A DNA stretch of 7,974 bases from an uncultured Ruminococcus sp. (GTDB lineage Bacteria; Bacillota; Clostridia; Oscillospirales; CAG-272): contig CACXCL010000170.1 in NCBI GenBank assembly GCA_902766115.1, positions 1 to 7,974 of the forward strand, given 5' to 3'. The position numbers were made by a program, and so were the translations under genes. Positions 1-6,897 of the stretch are shown piece after piece; position 1 is the first letter of the stretch, and each line of letters begins with the position of its first letter. The notes under the pieces were generated by a model. That model saw nothing but the letters and a program-made list of their open reading frames with translations. It was not told the origin of the DNA and ran no database searches.

Positions 1-1
1 C

Positions 2-301
2 AAAACTTTATTTGACTTATTTGAGAACAAAAAGCCAAACATTGACGAAACCGCTTTCTATTTCCAGACAGATCCTGACAAAAAAGAACATTTTATCGGT
101 TTCATTCCGCATAAAGATTTCCCTTATTGGATCGGCTTATGCGATATAGACGGCGGCTCAAATTTCAAAACGGCAAAAGAATTGTTTGAAGCACCTGTTT
201 TTGACGGAAGATCCATCAAAGACAGATGGGAAGAAGTCGTTTTGACTCAAATGAGCGGATTATCCATTGACGATTGGATAGAGAATAACTCTGAGGTGTG
301 A
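2..301 (+). CDS. Unrecognised protein, C-terminal 99 residues (5' end outside window)
   Basis: An open frame runs from the window edge to a TGA at 299..301 and gives 99 residues. I do not recognise the family. The visible part is soluble-looking and acidic, rich in aromatic residues (for example FPYWIGLCDIDGG near the middle), and ends with GLSIDDWIENNSEV. There is no membrane segment and no repeat. By my count the stretch is about 38% G+C, clearly lower than the thioredoxin reductase gene that follows. It is separated from that gene by 55 bases without a convincing terminator, so co-transcription cannot be excluded. Amino-acid composition and codon choice look coding throughout, and no competing frame is better. 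The start and full length are not visible. Confidence 0.7.
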   Translation, partial: KTLFDLFENKKPNIDETAFYFQTDPDKKEHFIGFIPHKDFPYWIGLCDIDGGSNFKTAKELFEAPVFDGRSIKDRWEEVVLTQMSGLSIDDWIENNSEV

Positions 302-356
302 TCGGTTTATCGGAAGGGTACATAATAAAGGTGTAAATCTCACGGGAGGTTGTCTC

Positions 357-1262
357 ATGAAAAACGTTGTCGTAATCGGCGCGGGTCCCGCGGGAATGAC
401 CGCGGCGCTCTATTTGTCCGACGCGGGGGTCGGCGTCACACTCATTGAAAAAGGTATGTACGGCGGTCAGATGACCACAACGGCGCGGATCGCAAACTAC
501 CCCGGATTTGTTGACGTGGCGGGGTGGGAACTGTCCCAGCATATGTTCGATCAGCTTGCTGCCGCGGGCGTCACTATTACTGCCGACACCGTAACCGGTA
601 TCGAAAAAAGCGGAGAGGGATTCACAGTCAAGGGCATTAACGGCTCTTTCTCCGGCGACGCGGTGATCATCGCCAACGGCGTCACCAGACGCAGGATCGG
701 CTGTCCCGGCGAGACGGAGTTCGCGGGGCGCGGCGTGTCCTACTGCGCCGTCTGCGACGGCAACTTCTTCCGCGGGCGTGACGTTGCCGTGATAGGCGGA
801 GGCAACAGCGCTCTGGAGGACGCGGCGTACCTTGCGGGGATCTGTCCGAACGTCTACCTCATACACCGCCGCGACGAGCTTCGCGCCGATGAAAAATACG
901 TCCGCGCGGCTAAAAGCAAGGAAAACATCACGTTTGTTTATTCCCACTATCCCGAGCGCATTATCGGCGACGATAGGGTAAGCGGAATCGAGATCAGGGA
1001 TCTGAAGACCGGCGAGATAAAGACCCTTGATGTCAGCGGCGTTTTCGTCGCCGTCGGACTTGACGCAGACAACGGAGGATTCGGCTCATTGGTAGATCTC
1101 ACGGAAAACGGGTATATCGACGCCGACGAGAGCTGCGTCACCTCGTGTCCCGGTATTTTCGCCGCGGGAGATACAAGAGACAAAAAATTGCGGCAGATCG
1201 TCACCGCAACTGCCGACGGCGCCGTCGCCGCAAAACAGGCGATAGAGTATCTGAACGGGTAA
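357..1262 (+). CDS. trxB: Thioredoxin-disulfide reductase (FAD/NADPH flavoenzyme)
   Basis: This is probably the cytoplasmic flavoenzyme that passes electrons from NADPH through FAD and a redox disulfide to thioredoxin. The 301 residues show the family layout: an N-terminal FAD-binding GAGPAGMTAA (8-17), the FAD-contacting GGQMTTT (36-42), the redox pair in CAVCDG (C130 and C133, usual form CATCDG), and a second dinucleotide fold GGGNSALEDA (147-156). HRRDELR (170-176) is the arginine-rich type that favours NADPH. The C-terminal FAD motif GIFAAGDTRDKKLRQ starts near 266. Length is slightly under the usual 305-320. GGGAGG at 344..349 lies 7 bases before the ATG. No thioredoxin gene is adjacent. 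A flavodoxin- or ferredoxin-type relative, or a specialised paralogue, is possible, but the CxxC placement and HRR motif make TrxB the best call. Confidence 0.93.
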   Translation: MKNVVVIGAGPAGMTAALYLSDAGVGVTLIEKGMYGGQMTTTARIANYPGFVDVAGWELSQHMFDQLAAAGVTITADTVTGIEKSGEGFTVKGINGSFSGDAVIIANGVTRRRIGCPGETEFAGRGVSYCAVCDGNFFRGRDVAVIGGGNSALEDAAYLAGICPNVYLIHRRDELRADEKYVRAAKSKENITFVYSHYPERIIGDDRVSGIEIRDLKTGEIKTLDVSGVFVAVGLDADNGGFGSLVDLTENGYIDADESCVTSCPGIFAAGDTRDKKLRQIVTATADGAVAAKQAIEYLNG

Positions 1263-1290
1263 GAACAACCGAAAAACGGATTGTGGAAAC

Positions 1291-1299
1291 TGATATAGT
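1291..1299 (+). promoter_or_regulatory. Possible extended -10 promoter for the HAD gene
   Basis: TGATATAGT matches the extended -10 form TGnTATAAT with one mismatch. It would start a transcript near 1306, downstream of the trxB stop and upstream of the Shine-Dalgarno sequence at 1316. No -35 box is visible at the right distance. The implied leader fits a start at 1327 and leaves almost no leader for the ATG at 1309. Confidence 0.3.
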
Positions 1300-1315
1300 C
1301 AATTCTAAATGAGCC

Positions 1316-1320
1316 GAAGG
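1316..1320 (+). promoter_or_regulatory. Ribosome binding site that selects the ATG at 1327
   Basis: GAAGG followed by T lies 6 bases before the ATG at 1327. The in-frame ATG at 1309 has only AT-rich sequence with no purine-rich site before it, so the downstream start is preferred. Confidence 0.6.
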
Positions 1321-1326
1321 TGTAAT

Positions 1327-2070
1327 ATGGAATACCCCAAAATGATATTATTCGACTACGGGCATACGCTTCTGTGGGAACCCGGATGGGATTCCGAGCA
1401 CGGAAACCGCGAGCTGTTGAAATATGTGACAAAGAATCCCGGCGGATATTCCTTTGAAGAGATAAGAAAACAGGCAAAGGTTATTTTTGACGAACATATT
1501 ATGTCCGTGCGCAAACTCGGTCTCGATGTTTCTGGAAGGGTCGGCGACCACGTGCTGTATGAACTCCTCGGCATAGAGTTTTCCCTGACTCCGCTTGAAA
1601 TGGAAACGGTATTCTGGGACGGCGCTTCTCTCGGAGCTACTATGCCCGGAGCCGCCGAAATGCTCGACTATATCAATTCAAATGGAATAAGGAGCGCTGT
1701 CATTAGCAACCTTATGTGGTCTGGAGAGGCGTTGAAGATCCGTTTCGACAGACTTCTTCCGAACAACAAGTTTGAATTTGTGATGACGTCATCCGATTAC
1801 TTGTTCCGTAAACCGTCGAAAATTCTCTTTGATATTGCTATCAGAAAATCAGAACTATCCCCGGACGAGATATGGTATTGCGGGGACGATCCGCATTCAG
1901 ACGTCGAAGGGGCGCACGCCGCCGGTATCTTCCCGGTTTGGTACGAAAACGACACCGACGACAGACCGGACAGAGAAAAATACGATTACACCCCGCCATT
2001 CGAATGCTTACATATTCACGAGTGGCGAGAGATGACTGATAGTCTTGAGATGTTGGAAGAAAGAGCGTGA
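1327..2070 (+). CDS. HAD-superfamily hydrolase with atypical motif I
   Basis: A 247-residue haloacid dehalogenase-superfamily protein, probably a cytoplasmic phosphatase-like enzyme of unknown substrate. Motif I is ILFDYGHTLL (7-16) with nucleophile D10. The usual second Asp (DxDGT) is Gly12, so the normal acid/base residue is absent. Motif II is the ISN at S127, motif III the Lys of RKPSK (K162), and motif IV the GDDPHSDVEGA block (D187, D188, D192). A helical cap lies between motifs I and II (about 20-105), as in subfamily I enzymes. FDYGHTLL-type proteins are frequent in Clostridia and mostly uncharacterised. I chose the ATG at 1327 over the one at 1309, which would add six residues, because of its Shine-Dalgarno site. 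Its G+C (about 48% in the 180 bases I counted) is between that of its two upstream neighbours. It ends convergently with the oxidoreductase gene. Confidence 0.88.
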   Translation: MEYPKMILFDYGHTLLWEPGWDSEHGNRELLKYVTKNPGGYSFEEIRKQAKVIFDEHIMSVRKLGLDVSGRVGDHVLYELLGIEFSLTPLEMETVFWDGASLGATMPGAAEMLDYINSNGIRSAVISNLMWSGEALKIRFDRLLPNNKFEFVMTSSDYLFRKPSKILFDIAIRKSELSPDEIWYCGDDPHSDVEGAHAAGIFPVWYENDTDDRPDREKYDYTPPFECLHIHEWREMTDSLEMLEERA

Positions 2071-2110
2071 TAATTTGATCGGTCATCGGAAACTAAGGTA
2101 TTAAAATGAA

Positions 2111-2155
2111 ATAACGGCTTGAAGTCATAAACCGACTTCAAGCCGTTATCTTTTT
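2111..2155. terminator. Bidirectional intrinsic terminator between convergent genes
   Basis: A perfect 16-bp inverted repeat (2111..2126 with 2134..2149) has a 7-base loop and is followed on the + strand by C and five Ts. Read on the minus strand, the hairpin starts 18 bases after the oxidoreductase stop and is followed by TTCATTTT, a weaker U-rich tail. It can end both the HAD transcript and the hydrolase-oxidoreductase transcript. Confidence 0.88.
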
Positions 2156-2167
2156 GTCTAAAAGGCC

Positions 2168-3157
2168 TTATTTTACATCTGCCGGGAATCTGATCCCGTT
2201 CTGACGGCGGATTTCGTCGATGAGCGAGATCGTGATCGCCGTATCGTCTCCGAACTTAGAGTCCGCTTCTCCTTTTCTGATCGCCTCAACGAAAGCGCGG
2301 ATCTCGTACCTCATGTTGTTGTCCTTTTCAGACGTGAAAAGGACTTCTTCTTTTCCGTCGCGACCGATGAATACGATCTTTTTCGGAGAAGACAGTTTGT
2401 CGATGATGATCGAGCCGCCCTCGCCCGAGATCACGGACGGGTTTACCGAATCGTGTATTTTGGAATACGAAATCACGGCGGTCATGTCTCCGTAGGGAAG
2501 GATCGCCTCGCCGGCGCCTTCCATTCCTCCCCTCAGTATCACCGAACGCGACTTTATCTCCCCCGACGGCGCGCCGAATAGTGAAACGCATACGCTTATG
2601 GGGTAAACGCCGATGTCCATCACCGCGGCGTTGGAGTAGGCGGGATCGAACGCCCGCGGGCTTTCTCCCGCCTTGAATCTGTCGTACCTGGAGGAATACT
2701 GACAGTATTCGAGAGCTGCGCGGCGCAGAGTCCCCAGACGGGGCAGGTTTTCTCTCACGATGACGTAACAAGGATCGTGCGCGGGTCTCATGGCCTCGAG
2801 AAGAATTCTTTCACATTTTTCAGCTTCCCGTCGCATTTCAGCGTATTCGCCGGCGTCGGACGCTATGGGCTTTTCGCACAGGACGTGCAGCCTGCGTCTT
2901 ACCGACTCTATGGTGTGCTTCATGTGAAGGCAGTTCGGAGACGCGACGTAAACGGCGTCGATCCCCGATCCGGCGAACGCTTCAAAATCGGTGAAAACGG
3001 CGCAGTCGAGCCGATTCTCCCGGACAAATCCCTCTCCCCGCTCCTCAGAACGGGAAAGCACCGCGCCGACGGTGACGCTGTCGACTTCCTCCACCGCGTC
3101 GCAGAACATACCGCTTATCATTCCCGTTCCGATGATGCCGATCTTCAAGTCGCTCAT
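2168..3157 (-). CDS. Gfo/Idh/MocA-family NAD(P)-dependent oxidoreductase
   Basis: This 329-residue protein has the two-domain Gfo/Idh/MocA design, whose members oxidise or reduce sugars, inositols and related polyols with NAD(P). The N-terminal Rossmann fold carries IGIIGTGMISGMF (6-18). The family lysine is in CEKPIA (94-99, K96). The C-terminal domain carries VMDIGVYPIS (179-188), where Tyr185 stands in the place often held by His. That DIGVYP form, with the preceding QYSSRYD and FKAGE segments, places it near the dihydrodiol dehydrogenase-like branch rather than classical glucose-fructose oxidoreductase. There is no signal peptide. The start at 3157 has AAGGAG 6 bases upstream. An ATG at 3181 would overlap the previous stop but lacks its own site. 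It follows the hydrolase gene by 20 bases and is surely in the same operon. The substrate is unknown, and a sugar released by the hydrolase is a reasonable inference. Confidence 0.9.
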   Translation of the reverse strand: MSDLKIGIIGTGMISGMFCDAVEEVDSVTVGAVLSRSEERGEGFVRENRLDCAVFTDFEAFAGSGIDAVYVASPNCLHMKHTIESVRRRLHVLCEKPIASDAGEYAEMRREAEKCERILLEAMRPAHDPCYVIVRENLPRLGTLRRAALEYCQYSSRYDRFKAGESPRAFDPAYSNAAVMDIGVYPISVCVSLFGAPSGEIKSRSVILRGGMEGAGEAILPYGDMTAVISYSKIHDSVNPSVISGEGGSIIIDKLSSPKKIVFIGRDGKEEVLFTSEKDNNMRYEIRAFVEAIRKGEADSKFGDDTAITISLIDEIRRQNGIRFPADVK

Positions 3158-3163
3158 GATGCG

Positions 3164-3169
3164 CTCCTT
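3164..3169 (-). promoter_or_regulatory. Ribosome binding site that selects the oxidoreductase start
   Basis: On the minus strand AAGGAG lies 6 bases before the ATG ending at 3157. It falls inside the eight extra codons of the longer ATG start at 3181, which argues that translation begins at 3157. Confidence 0.8.
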
Positions 3170-3177
3170 TCGAATGC

Positions 3178-5748
3178 TCATTCAAATTCAATCAGTTTCA
3201 CGGGACCGAGAAGACCGGACGGCTCCATCAGCAGATACTTCGAGCAAAGGTCTCTCTGCTCGTAGCCCAGGTGATTCGCCACGGTCACGACGAGCCTGTT
3301 ATTTCTGTCTTTCAGCTTTCCGGTCACGTCGAACGCGTAAGGCGGGATGATCCTCGCTCCGCAGTTTTCGCCGTTCAGTTCCACTTCGGCGGATTCGCCC
3401 GCGTACCCCAGATCAAGCTTGTATTCCCGTCCGTCCGTCACGTCGGCGTCAAATGTGAACTCATATCTCATGAACCCGCCGAAACGCGGATTTTCCTTGT
3501 TCGACGTTACGTTGATAAACTTTTCGAGCCGCCTTTGATCGCGGAACGCCGGGTATTCCTCTGCAGTGCAGACTGAGAATAAACAGCCCGGCCCGATCTC
3601 CGTCTCTTTTGCAAATTTGTGTGATTTTGCAGGTTTGACGCTCCCGTCGACCGTTCCGAAGATCAGCATGACCGAACCATACGGCTCAAGCTTTATATGA
3701 ATGCCGCCGTCTGCCGAATCGCTCTTTTCCGCCGTGTTCTCATACGGACGGTAAAGCGTGTACTCGCCGCCATTGAAAACGGAGAACCGCAGGGTGGTAT
3801 CTATAGTTCTGTCGATAGCCTCGTTTGTAAGCATATAAACGTCCGCTCCGCCGGAAACATAGTGGCAGAACCGCAGGAATCTCTCGTCTTTGACGGACGA
3901 CAGATCAAAATATCCCTTTTCTCTCATCCAACGAGCGATTTCATCAAGCGGGACTGCAATGATATGATCCGACGCGAAATCCGTCGCGCCTCCCTCGACT
4001 GTCTTCTCCGTCACCCGGTCGGTAAACGCCACGTCTACGCCCGCTCCGGCGAGCTCTTTCAGCTTTCCGACGACCCTCTCCGGCAGATATTCGCTGCAGG
4101 GCACGATGAAGCAGTTGTAACTGTTTCCGTTAAGCGTCAGCTTTCCGTCCTCCGCCTCGGCGTCCATAAGGTAATCGGAGGGGATAATATCGTAGTCGAT
4201 GAGGTTTTCCGTCAGGCGACGCGCCGGCTTTTCAAATTCAGTGAATTCACCGCCGGACCACTCCGCCTCGGCGTGGTACAGTATCGCAGCGTCGGATACG
4301 TGCCTCCCGTCCGACGTGACCGTCGATACGCGGTTCATGTATTCCATCAGCTGCCTGAAATACCTGAACTGCGGATTGTGTCCCGCGCCGGAAAACTGCG
4401 GCGGCACCTCGTCGGGCATTTTCGCCGAAAACGCGTGGGGAACGAAGTAATTGAGCCCGCGGACAAGCATGTGATCGGCGAGCCACTTCATCATTTTCAG
4501 TCCCTCCGCCCAGCCGTAGGCGCCGAAGATCTCGCACATGGCACGACCTTTCTTTGAGGGCTGGATGTGAGCGTGGGACGCGGCGAGCTTCCCGAGACCG
4601 AAGTGGAAGAAATCGGGGTCGGCTATGTCGTACCAGCAGGGGCATGAGTTGGCGTGATCGGTCATCCCCGGGACGATCTGACACAGCACAACGTCGATCC
4701 CCGCCATGCTCTGACCGTCAAGCGCCCGGAAATAGTGTCCGCCGCTTCCGGTGTTCAGATGCTGACCGTAGTCTTCGACCACGTGACCGATGTAATCGAC
4801 GCCCCGCTCACGGCACCACGCGCCGACCCTGTCGCAGAAGTGTTTTTTGTATAGCAAGGTCAGCGTGTCCATGTAGTCCACCCTGTACTTCGGCGTCACG
4901 CCGTCCATTGTGAACCACAGAGAGGGAATATGTATGAACCATTTTTCTCCGTAACGGGAGATAAGATCCTCTTTTATGTATTTGTTCCAGGGATAGACCC
5001 CTTTGGATTTCGTCCCGCCCCGGACCGGAAGATCTCCGTGATCCATAAGGAACGGCTCGTCGCTGAAAAATCCCTTGAATGTGCTGCCGAAATACTTCCC
5101 GAGGCGGGCGTAGTGCGGCTCGTAGATCTCCTCAAACATCAGATCCACGGATTCGGGATTAGTGAAGTCCACACGTCCGTCCTTCACTGGTCTCTCGAAA
5201 ATGAAGAATATCCTCCACACTCCCTCGGGAAGATCCACGGAGACAAGACCGTCTGAAACTCTGTCGGTGATGTCGATCGCCTCTGACGTGAGCTCCTGAT
5301 CCCGGTCGCCGCGCCTGACGGCGACCGCTCCGAGGAACGTGTCGTCTTCATCCGCCCATCCCTCGAGGATCACCGCGCCGTCCGTTACGGGACCCCGGAC
5401 GTCGAGATGGCGTTCCGTGATACCGCGTTTTCCGAGATGAGGGTACTTTGTCCTGACGATCCCGTTGCAGAAACCGGTGGGGAAGTACTTGTCGTCCAGA
5501 ACCCACACCTCAAGTCCCAGTTTTTTCGATTCCTCCAGGATGAGCGTCATGTCCTCCCACCACGGCTCCTTCGCAAATCCCTCGTGAGGACGGGACTCGA
5601 CGCAGAGCGCGCCGACTCCGGAATCATAGATCCGGTGTAGTTCCTCAAGGATGACCTCGTCCTCTTCGCCGTGCTGCCAGAAGAAGGGAAGAATGTGGTT
5701 TTCAGGCTCGTTTCCGAGGCATTTTTCAAACTTTTCGGAAAAAGACAT
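3178..5748 (-). CDS. Cytoplasmic multidomain glycoside hydrolase-like protein (GH106-like)
   Basis: An 856-residue protein with the build of GH106/GH42-like glycosidases. Residues 20-100 begin a (beta/alpha) barrel (ILPFFWQHGEEDE, then VWVLDDKYFPTGFCNG). Residues 110-190 look like an inserted beta domain ending LPEGVWRIFFIFERP. The barrel resumes with GFFSDEPFL (226-234; D230, E231), GHVVEDYGQH (321-330) and CEIFGAYGW (405-413; E406), the likely acidic catalytic region. A trimerisation-like alpha/beta segment follows (about 510-600), then a beta-sandwich (625-700). A C-terminal galactose-binding-like domain (757-856) ends PSGLLGPVKL. There is no signal peptide or membrane segment, so it should act on imported substrate. 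Secreted alpha-L-rhamnosidases of GH106 are usually longer. CGGAGA lies 7 bases before the ATG. It is first in an operon with the oxidoreductase. The glycosidase-type fold is well supported; the exact family and substrate (rhamnoside, galactoside or other) are inference. Confidence 0.8.
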   Translation of the reverse strand: MSFSEKFEKCLGNEPENHILPFFWQHGEEDEVILEELHRIYDSGVGALCVESRPHEGFAKEPWWEDMTLILEESKKLGLEVWVLDDKYFPTGFCNGIVRTKYPHLGKRGITERHLDVRGPVTDGAVILEGWADEDDTFLGAVAVRRGDRDQELTSEAIDITDRVSDGLVSVDLPEGVWRIFFIFERPVKDGRVDFTNPESVDLMFEEIYEPHYARLGKYFGSTFKGFFSDEPFLMDHGDLPVRGGTKSKGVYPWNKYIKEDLISRYGEKWFIHIPSLWFTMDGVTPKYRVDYMDTLTLLYKKHFCDRVGAWCRERGVDYIGHVVEDYGQHLNTGSGGHYFRALDGQSMAGIDVVLCQIVPGMTDHANSCPCWYDIADPDFFHFGLGKLAASHAHIQPSKKGRAMCEIFGAYGWAEGLKMMKWLADHMLVRGLNYFVPHAFSAKMPDEVPPQFSGAGHNPQFRYFRQLMEYMNRVSTVTSDGRHVSDAAILYHAEAEWSGGEFTEFEKPARRLTENLIDYDIIPSDYLMDAEAEDGKLTLNGNSYNCFIVPCSEYLPERVVGKLKELAGAGVDVAFTDRVTEKTVEGGATDFASDHIIAVPLDEIARWMREKGYFDLSSVKDERFLRFCHYVSGGADVYMLTNEAIDRTIDTTLRFSVFNGGEYTLYRPYENTAEKSDSADGGIHIKLEPYGSVMLIFGTVDGSVKPAKSHKFAKETEIGPGCLFSVCTAEEYPAFRDQRRLEKFINVTSNKENPRFGGFMRYEFTFDADVTDGREYKLDLGYAGESAEVELNGENCGARIIPPYAFDVTGKLKDRNNRLVVTVANHLGYEQRDLCSKYLLMEPSGLLGPVKLIEFE

Positions 5749-5765
5749 ATTATTATCTCCGTTCT

Positions 5766-5781
5766 GCCGGGATTATCCGGC
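5766..5781. promoter_or_regulatory. Palindrome in the hydrolase leader (possible operator)
   Basis: GCCGG and CCGGC flank a 6-base centre. The repeat lies between the predicted transcription start (about 5796) and the Shine-Dalgarno site (5756..5761) of the hydrolase gene. Its position suits a repressor operator or a short leader hairpin near the ribosome site. Five base pairs could also arise by chance. Confidence 0.35.
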
Positions 5782-5802
5782 TGCGCGTAGTTATCTGACT
5801 GA

Positions 5803-5832
5803 ATTATAAACGATTTTGCCGTCTCCCGTCAA
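5803..5832 (-). promoter_or_regulatory. Near-consensus sigma-A promoter of the hydrolase operon
   Basis: On the minus strand there is TTGACG (5827..5832), an 18-base spacer and a perfect TATAAT (5803..5808). Transcription should begin near 5796, giving a leader of about 48 bases before the hydrolase ATG. A promoter this close to consensus suggests control by a repressor or catabolite regulator rather than by an activator. Confidence 0.75.
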
Positions 5833-5889
5833 TAACAAAAGGAAAAATAGTCCTCTCTGCCGCAAAATCATTTTTTAATTCACTTTTCG

Positions 5890-5918
5890 TAGACAATTTT
5901 CCGGTTTTGTGCTAATAT
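5890..5918 (+). promoter_or_regulatory. Predicted promoter of the AEC transporter unit
   Basis: TAGACA (5890..5895), a 17-base spacer and TAATAT (5913..5918) form a good sigma-A match, with a start near 5925. The -10 box covers the furthest upstream in-frame ATG (5917), so that ATG would not be in the transcript. It is divergent from the hydrolase promoter, with the -35 boxes about 57 bases apart. Confidence 0.6.
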
Positions 5919-5934
5919 GTATGGAGACATACGA

Positions 5935-6888
5935 ATGGAGGAAAAAGATTTGGACTTTGTCGCGTTTCTCAATACCATCGGCACGCTTTTCCTGCTGATA
6001 GTTGCGGGTTTTGTTGCGTATAAGACCTCTGTGATCGACGATGTGTCGACAAAAAAACTGTCGACGGTCATCGTGAAGATCGGTCAGCCTTTCCTTATCA
6101 TATCTTCGCTTCTGACGCAGGAATTTTCCGCCGATAAACTCAGGACCGGGCTTTTTGTAATGCTTCTCAGCGTCGGTCTCCACGTTTTCATGGCGGCGGC
6201 GGCATGGCTTTTTTCCTTCAGGATCAGGGATATCGGAATGCGCGGGATCACGGAATTCGCCCTTATATTCACAAACTGCGGATTCGTCGGGTTCCCGATC
6301 CTGCAGAGTCTGTACGGCGACAAGGGATTGTTCTGCGGCGCGTTTTATCTCATCGGGTTCCATCTTTTCACCTGGTCGTGGGGACTGTTCGTCCTCACCC
6401 GCGGACGGGACGACGTAAAGCTTACGGTAAAGAACATACTCGTCAACTTCGGCACCGTTCCGATAGCTATCGGAATCGTCCTGTTTCTCCTGCCGTTCCG
6501 TATGCCCCCCGCAGTGACGGAATTTACCAAATATCTGGGCGGTCTTTGTACTCCCGTATCGCTTCTCATCACGGGCGCGCTAATCGCCACCAGACGTCCG
6601 AGGGAGATATTCGGCAAACCGATAGTTTATCTTGTCAGTTTTCTCAAGCTTATACTCATTCCCGTTGTAGTGGCGTGTATCCTTCGGCTCATCGGACTCG
6701 ATTCCTTCTATGTGATCTTCGGGACCGTCATGGCGGCGATGCCCTCCGCGGCGCTAGTGACCATGTTCTCCGAGATGTATTCGCTTGATTCGGCGTATGC
6801 GTCCCAGCTTGTGGGGATAACGACTCTCCTTTGTACGGGTTCGCTTCCGCTTGTCGTTTTGTTCGTAAAGCGGCTTTGCGGCGTATGA
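5935..6888 (+). CDS. AEC (auxin efflux carrier) family membrane transporter
   Basis: A polytopic inner-membrane protein of the AEC family, whose bacterial members move small organic anions such as malate or malonate. Substrate and direction are not predictable here. From the ATG at 5935 it has 317 residues with about ten hydrophobic segments: 12-28, 43-60, 71-93, 105-124, 132-153, 170-188, 203-219, 229-252, 257-278 and 290-312. The signature NCGFVGFP (114-121) and a second half with MPSAA (269-273) match the family's two-repeat design. Start choice is uncertain. ATG 5917 overlaps the predicted -10 box. ATG 5935 has GGAG 8 bases upstream. TTG 5950 has a better GGAGG (5937..5941) 8 bases upstream and would give 312 residues starting DFVAFLNTIG, close to typical AEC N-termini. 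The Cof phosphatase follows after 9 bases. Confidence 0.9.
   Translation: MEEKDLDFVAFLNTIGTLFLLIVAGFVAYKTSVIDDVSTKKLSTVIVKIGQPFLIISSLLTQEFSADKLRTGLFVMLLSVGLHVFMAAAAWLFSFRIRDIGMRGITEFALIFTNCGFVGFPILQSLYGDKGLFCGAFYLIGFHLFTWSWGLFVLTRGRDDVKLTVKNILVNFGTVPIAIGIVLFLLPFRMPPAVTEFTKYLGGLCTPVSLLITGALIATRRPREIFGKPIVYLVSFLKLILIPVVVACILRLIGLDSFYVIFGTVMAAMPSAALVTMFSEMYSLDSAYASQLVGITTLLCTGSLPLVVLFVKRLCGV
5937..5941 (+). promoter_or_regulatory. Ribosome binding site for a possible TTG start at 5950
   Basis: GGAGG lies 8 bases before an in-frame TTG at 5950..5952. It is a stronger site than the GGAG (5923..5926) before ATG 5935, and it lies wholly downstream of the predicted transcription start near 5925. Confidence 0.45.
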
Positions 6889-6897
6889 GGCGTTGAT

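Noticed and set aside
321..326. CATAAT as the -10 box of a trxB promoter
   Set aside because: It matches five of six positions, but no -35 box is present at 16-18 bases, so I did not list it.
216..947. Long minus-strand open frame (243 codons)
   Set aside because: It is antisense to trxB, which has clear flavoenzyme motifs, and its own translation shows no family features.
1269..1279. CCG-A5-CGG repeat after trxB as a terminator
   Set aside because: Only three base pairs and no T-run follow, so it is too weak to call.
3697..4557. Long open frame on the + strand (286 codons)
   Set aside because: It lies wholly antisense to the well-supported 856-residue hydrolase gene, is rich in Arg and Val without recognisable motifs, and is a by-product of G+C-rich codon choice on the other strand.
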